Below, piece by piece: positions 61,503 to 64,000 of a stretch of DNA of 64,000 bases; the first letter of the stretch is position 1, and each line of letters starts with the position of its first letter. Source of the DNA: Calliphora vicina. Taxonomy: Eukaryota; Arthropoda; Insecta; Diptera; Calliphoridae. The stretch lies in assembly GCF_958450345.1 (NCBI RefSeq), contig NC_088781.1, forward strand, positions 47,851,357 to 47,915,356, in the 5' to 3' direction. The notes beneath the pieces were generated by a model. That model worked only from the letters and a program-made list of their open reading frames with translations. It was not told where the DNA came from and did not search any database. Position numbers and translations under genes: made by a program.

Positions 61503-62240
61503 TTAAATTCCAATGAAGCAAAGTCTGTATGAGATATCATCGAAATTTTCTATTCGTTTGAAAGGCAGGCCTAACGATGTCATTATGTATGGAATATAAC
61601 ATCGTGCTGTTGTTGTTTTAGCAGCGTGAACAATTTTACAATATTTAATCTGGGGGTTCTCAATATCAAGTCCAAGAAATTGTGCTACTTCTGCTGGATG
61701 GGTCCATAAATCTACTGGACATAGTGAAGTAGGGCTGGCTGGACAGTTGAAAATGTGGAGGGTATCATGATGACTCTGACCACATTCTGGGCATAAATTG
61801 AGAATGGCACGTTCTATGCGGGACCAGAAAACATTAAGCCTGTTGCTCCATCCTGATCTTAGTTGTGCCAGAACGACTCTTGTTTTACTCAGCAGAATCT
61901 TCTCGGCGTCTGCTATCGGTGGTGGGCGACCTCCAAGTACGACATTCATACGGTATCCTACTACCGCGGAATTGATGGCGTCTCTATGAATGTCGTTCAA
62001 AGCTGTCATATACGAGCTGCGATCCAATGGATCCTGCACATACATCTGTATGCTCTCCTTGTATTTTGTAAGGTCCTGTCTGATATGTGTCGGGGAGACT
62101 CCAATTGTGTGATGTTGAAGTTTGGATGACTTGGTGACATCCCAGAAGGAACTGTTGCGTCAGCATGACGTTATGTTCCTTGACCGGTACAACCTTAGTT
62201 TCCTCGTGAACCCAGCAACAGCAACAACTATACAACATCG
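61503..62240 (-). mobile_element. LINE ORF2 C-terminal remnant (jockey/CR1-like superfamily), minus strand
   Basis: The 180-codon frame 62045-61503 reads MYVQDPLDRSSYMTALND..., GGRPPPIADAEKILLSKTRV, LAQLRSGWSNRLNVFWSRIE and the zinc motif CPECGQSHHDTLHIFNC (C-x2-C-x8-H-x3-C), then WTHPAEVAQFLGL. The segment upstream (62238-62046) continues in another frame (VPVKEHNVMLTQQFLLGC). RT and endonuclease are missing; 5'-truncated or recombined. The long open frame suggests moderate age. Confidence 0.85.
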
Positions 62241-62339
62241 TGCTAATTTCCGCCGCTGCTTCTGTGATGACTATGGCGCTTAAATCAGGCTAAATTTGAC
62301 TGATGACATGGGTTATGTTGGCTTTGAGGGCCACTGTGG

Positions 62340-64000
62340 TTTATTGCCTATACGCATATACCTACGACTTAAGAAAACCGTAAAAGAAAAAGTCTAACGT
62401 TGTCAAACCGCACGACTCGGTGGCCAGTTCACATTCCCTTCACGTGAGATGACCATGCCCTCAAATCGCTCGTGCAGAATGTCCAAAGTGGCATGAAATG
62501 CCAAAATGTCGTTGTTTCTGGGAAACATCTTGACACATTATCAAAATGCCTACAAACTTCACTTAGTACACTTAGCCGTTGGAGCACTGATAGTGGAATT
62601 CTGGTAAAATGGAGTTTGTGCTCTTGTCAAGAAGGTACAAAATTCCCTGCTTTCCATTTCCGCGCCTTAATGGGATAGAACTTAGGCTCTCGGATAAGCC
62701 GAAGTACTAGGGTATCATTCTAGACTCCAAGCTATCCTGGAACCTGAATATCCAAGCGAGAGCGTCTAAAGCAGCTATTGCTATTTATACCTGTAGAAGG
62801 TCCTAGGAATAACCCAAAGGAATGCGAAATGGCTATTTGGTAAAGACCATACTAATCTATGGAGTACTAGTATGGTAGAGGGCTCTTAATAAATCCACCT
62901 ACTGCGGGATGATGGAGAGAATCCTGCGAATCTCTGCACTAATGATAATAGGTGCACAGCGTAGTACTCCATGCCGTGCTTCATTCGTTATGTTGCACTG
63001 GCGACCGGCTGATCTCATGGTCTAACAATTGGCCGTGAATTCTTCAGTTAGGCACTGTGGGATCAAGTAGGTCTGGTTGTACCGGTCAAGCGTCTATTCT
63101 GGGATGTACATCTTATATCCCTGCAAACATTGGCTATTGCACTCCATTTATCTTTATTGACAGACGCTCCTATGTGTCGATTGCGGGCTGGTTACCTTCG
63201 AAGGTTCACGTCTGTGATCTGTACAAATGCCTCCAAGTCTGCGATTGGGGTGGGTGGAGGCATCTATATTCCCCGTTTCCAGAAGGGTATGTGTTTTAGG
63301 TTACCTGATCAATGTAGTGTAATTCAAGCTGAGATTTCAGTCATCAAAATGGCTGTACACTGGATGAAATACTGTAGGTTATTTGGTGTGAATATCCGAA
63401 TTTGTACTGACATCAAACCTATCCTCTCTGGTGTCTATTCGACATTCAGATTGGTACATGAATGCCGGATGTCTCTTAACGAGATGGCGAGACATTCTAA
63501 CCTGGAGTTATTCTGGGAGCCGGGTCACTCTGTTGTACTCGGCAAATACTATGAACTGGCCAAATAAAGCTCACGTCTCCAAGTCGACGAGATCGTGAGC
63601 GAGATATTATGGTAGGTTTTGAGGCTCTCCTGCTGTAAATCACTCACAAAGTGTAAACTTTATGAGTCTGTTCAGCTCAGATGATTTAGTTTGACAAATT
63701 GCTTGGTATCGATGCTTACATGGCTCGTTTACGACCATCATAGTTCAATGTCCCTTACGGGACTATCACGGGCTCGGCTACGAATTCTGATAGCCGTGCT
63801 TACGGGACTCTGCTTAATTGGTGCGCATGCGAGGAGACTGAATACTCATTACAATGACTTCTGTAGAAGATGGCATAATGAAGACGAGGAGGAATCAGTT
63901 CAATATCTCTTCTGTTTTTGCCTTGCTCTATGGGGGACACTAACTACGACAATGGGGAGTCCTTTCTTACACCAACTATCGAATCTATCGAGAGTGGATG
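62340..64000 (+). mobile_element. I/R1/LOA-like LINE remnant with RNase H, plus strand, running off the window
   Basis: Plus-strand pieces: RT thumb (YHSRLQAILEPEY, i.e. YLGIILDSKLSWN in the adjacent frame, 62700-62745; ARASKAAIAIYTCRR), RNase H at 63130-63567 (GVGGGIYIPRFQKGMCFRLP, CSVIQAEISVIKMAVHWM, the last being the conserved Glu helix, TDIKPIL, and FWEPGHS), then AHARRLNTHYNDFCRRWHNEDEEESVQYLFCFC, the C-terminal zinc-like block (63820-63930). It is broken by stops and frameshifts. Its 3' end may lie past 64000. Confidence 0.82.

Noticed and set aside
62472..62678. 68-codon frame as a separate gene
   Set aside because: It lies within the decayed LINE at 62340-64000 and has no recognisable domain of its own.

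Overview
The window is nuclear DNA of a fly, most likely a higher (calyptrate, blowfly or house-fly type) dipteran. Evidence: very AT-rich non-coding DNA, short introns of 55-130 bp with GT...AG borders mixed with multi-kilobase introns full of transposon debris, insect-type mariner and jockey/RTE/I-like retroposon relics, and two genes with clear animal orthologues. There are no bacterial features, CRISPR arrays or recognisable tRNA/rRNA genes.

Two host genes are present, arranged head to head. On the minus strand (754-1798) is a complete three-exon gene for mitochondrial translation elongation factor Ts (305 aa). Its start codon lies 372 bp from the predicted start codon of a plus-strand gene for an axonemal inner-arm dynein heavy chain (DNAH3/7/12 class, Dhc36C/Dhc62B type). 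The dynein gene fills the rest of the window. I could join 22 exons (2171-48938) in one uninterrupted frame of about 2,980 residues. They run from a Ser-rich N-terminus through the tail and linker, AAA1-AAA4, the stalk with the microtubule-binding domain, and into the start of AAA5. The last quarter of the protein lies beyond 64000, so intron 22 is at least 15 kb.

Layout: 1-750 AT-rich flank; 754-1798 EF-Ts; 1799-2170 shared promoter region; 2171-2192 dynein exon 1; 2193-7647 intron 1 (1.25-kb TIR element, DINE-like repeats, minisatellite, Tc1 MITE); 7648-8736 exons 2-4; 8737-26213 intron 4 of 17.5 kb (jockey LINE with target-site duplication, Helitron with tandem array, mariner and LINE relics, MITE); 26214-28569 exons 5-9; intron 9 with an I/R1-like LINE tail; 32033-34165 exons 10-14 (AAA1); intron 14 with a Helitron that itself holds a solo LTR; 36511-38212 exons 15-16 (AAA2-AAA3); intron 16 with nested hAT-like elements; 41208-42718 exons 17-19 (AAA4); intron 19 with mariner, jockey and RTE relics; 47618-48938 exons 20-22 (stalk); then 15 kb of intron 22 with two long-inverted-repeat elements, more mariner pieces, a third Helitron-related array and two opposed LINE remnants.

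The two genes have no obvious functional link: one serves mitochondrial protein synthesis, the other ciliary and sperm-tail motility. I see no new enzymatic or defence system. The unusual content is architectural: a tiny first exon, an extreme mix of intron sizes, and a deep nest of elements whose order of insertion can be read from target-site duplications.
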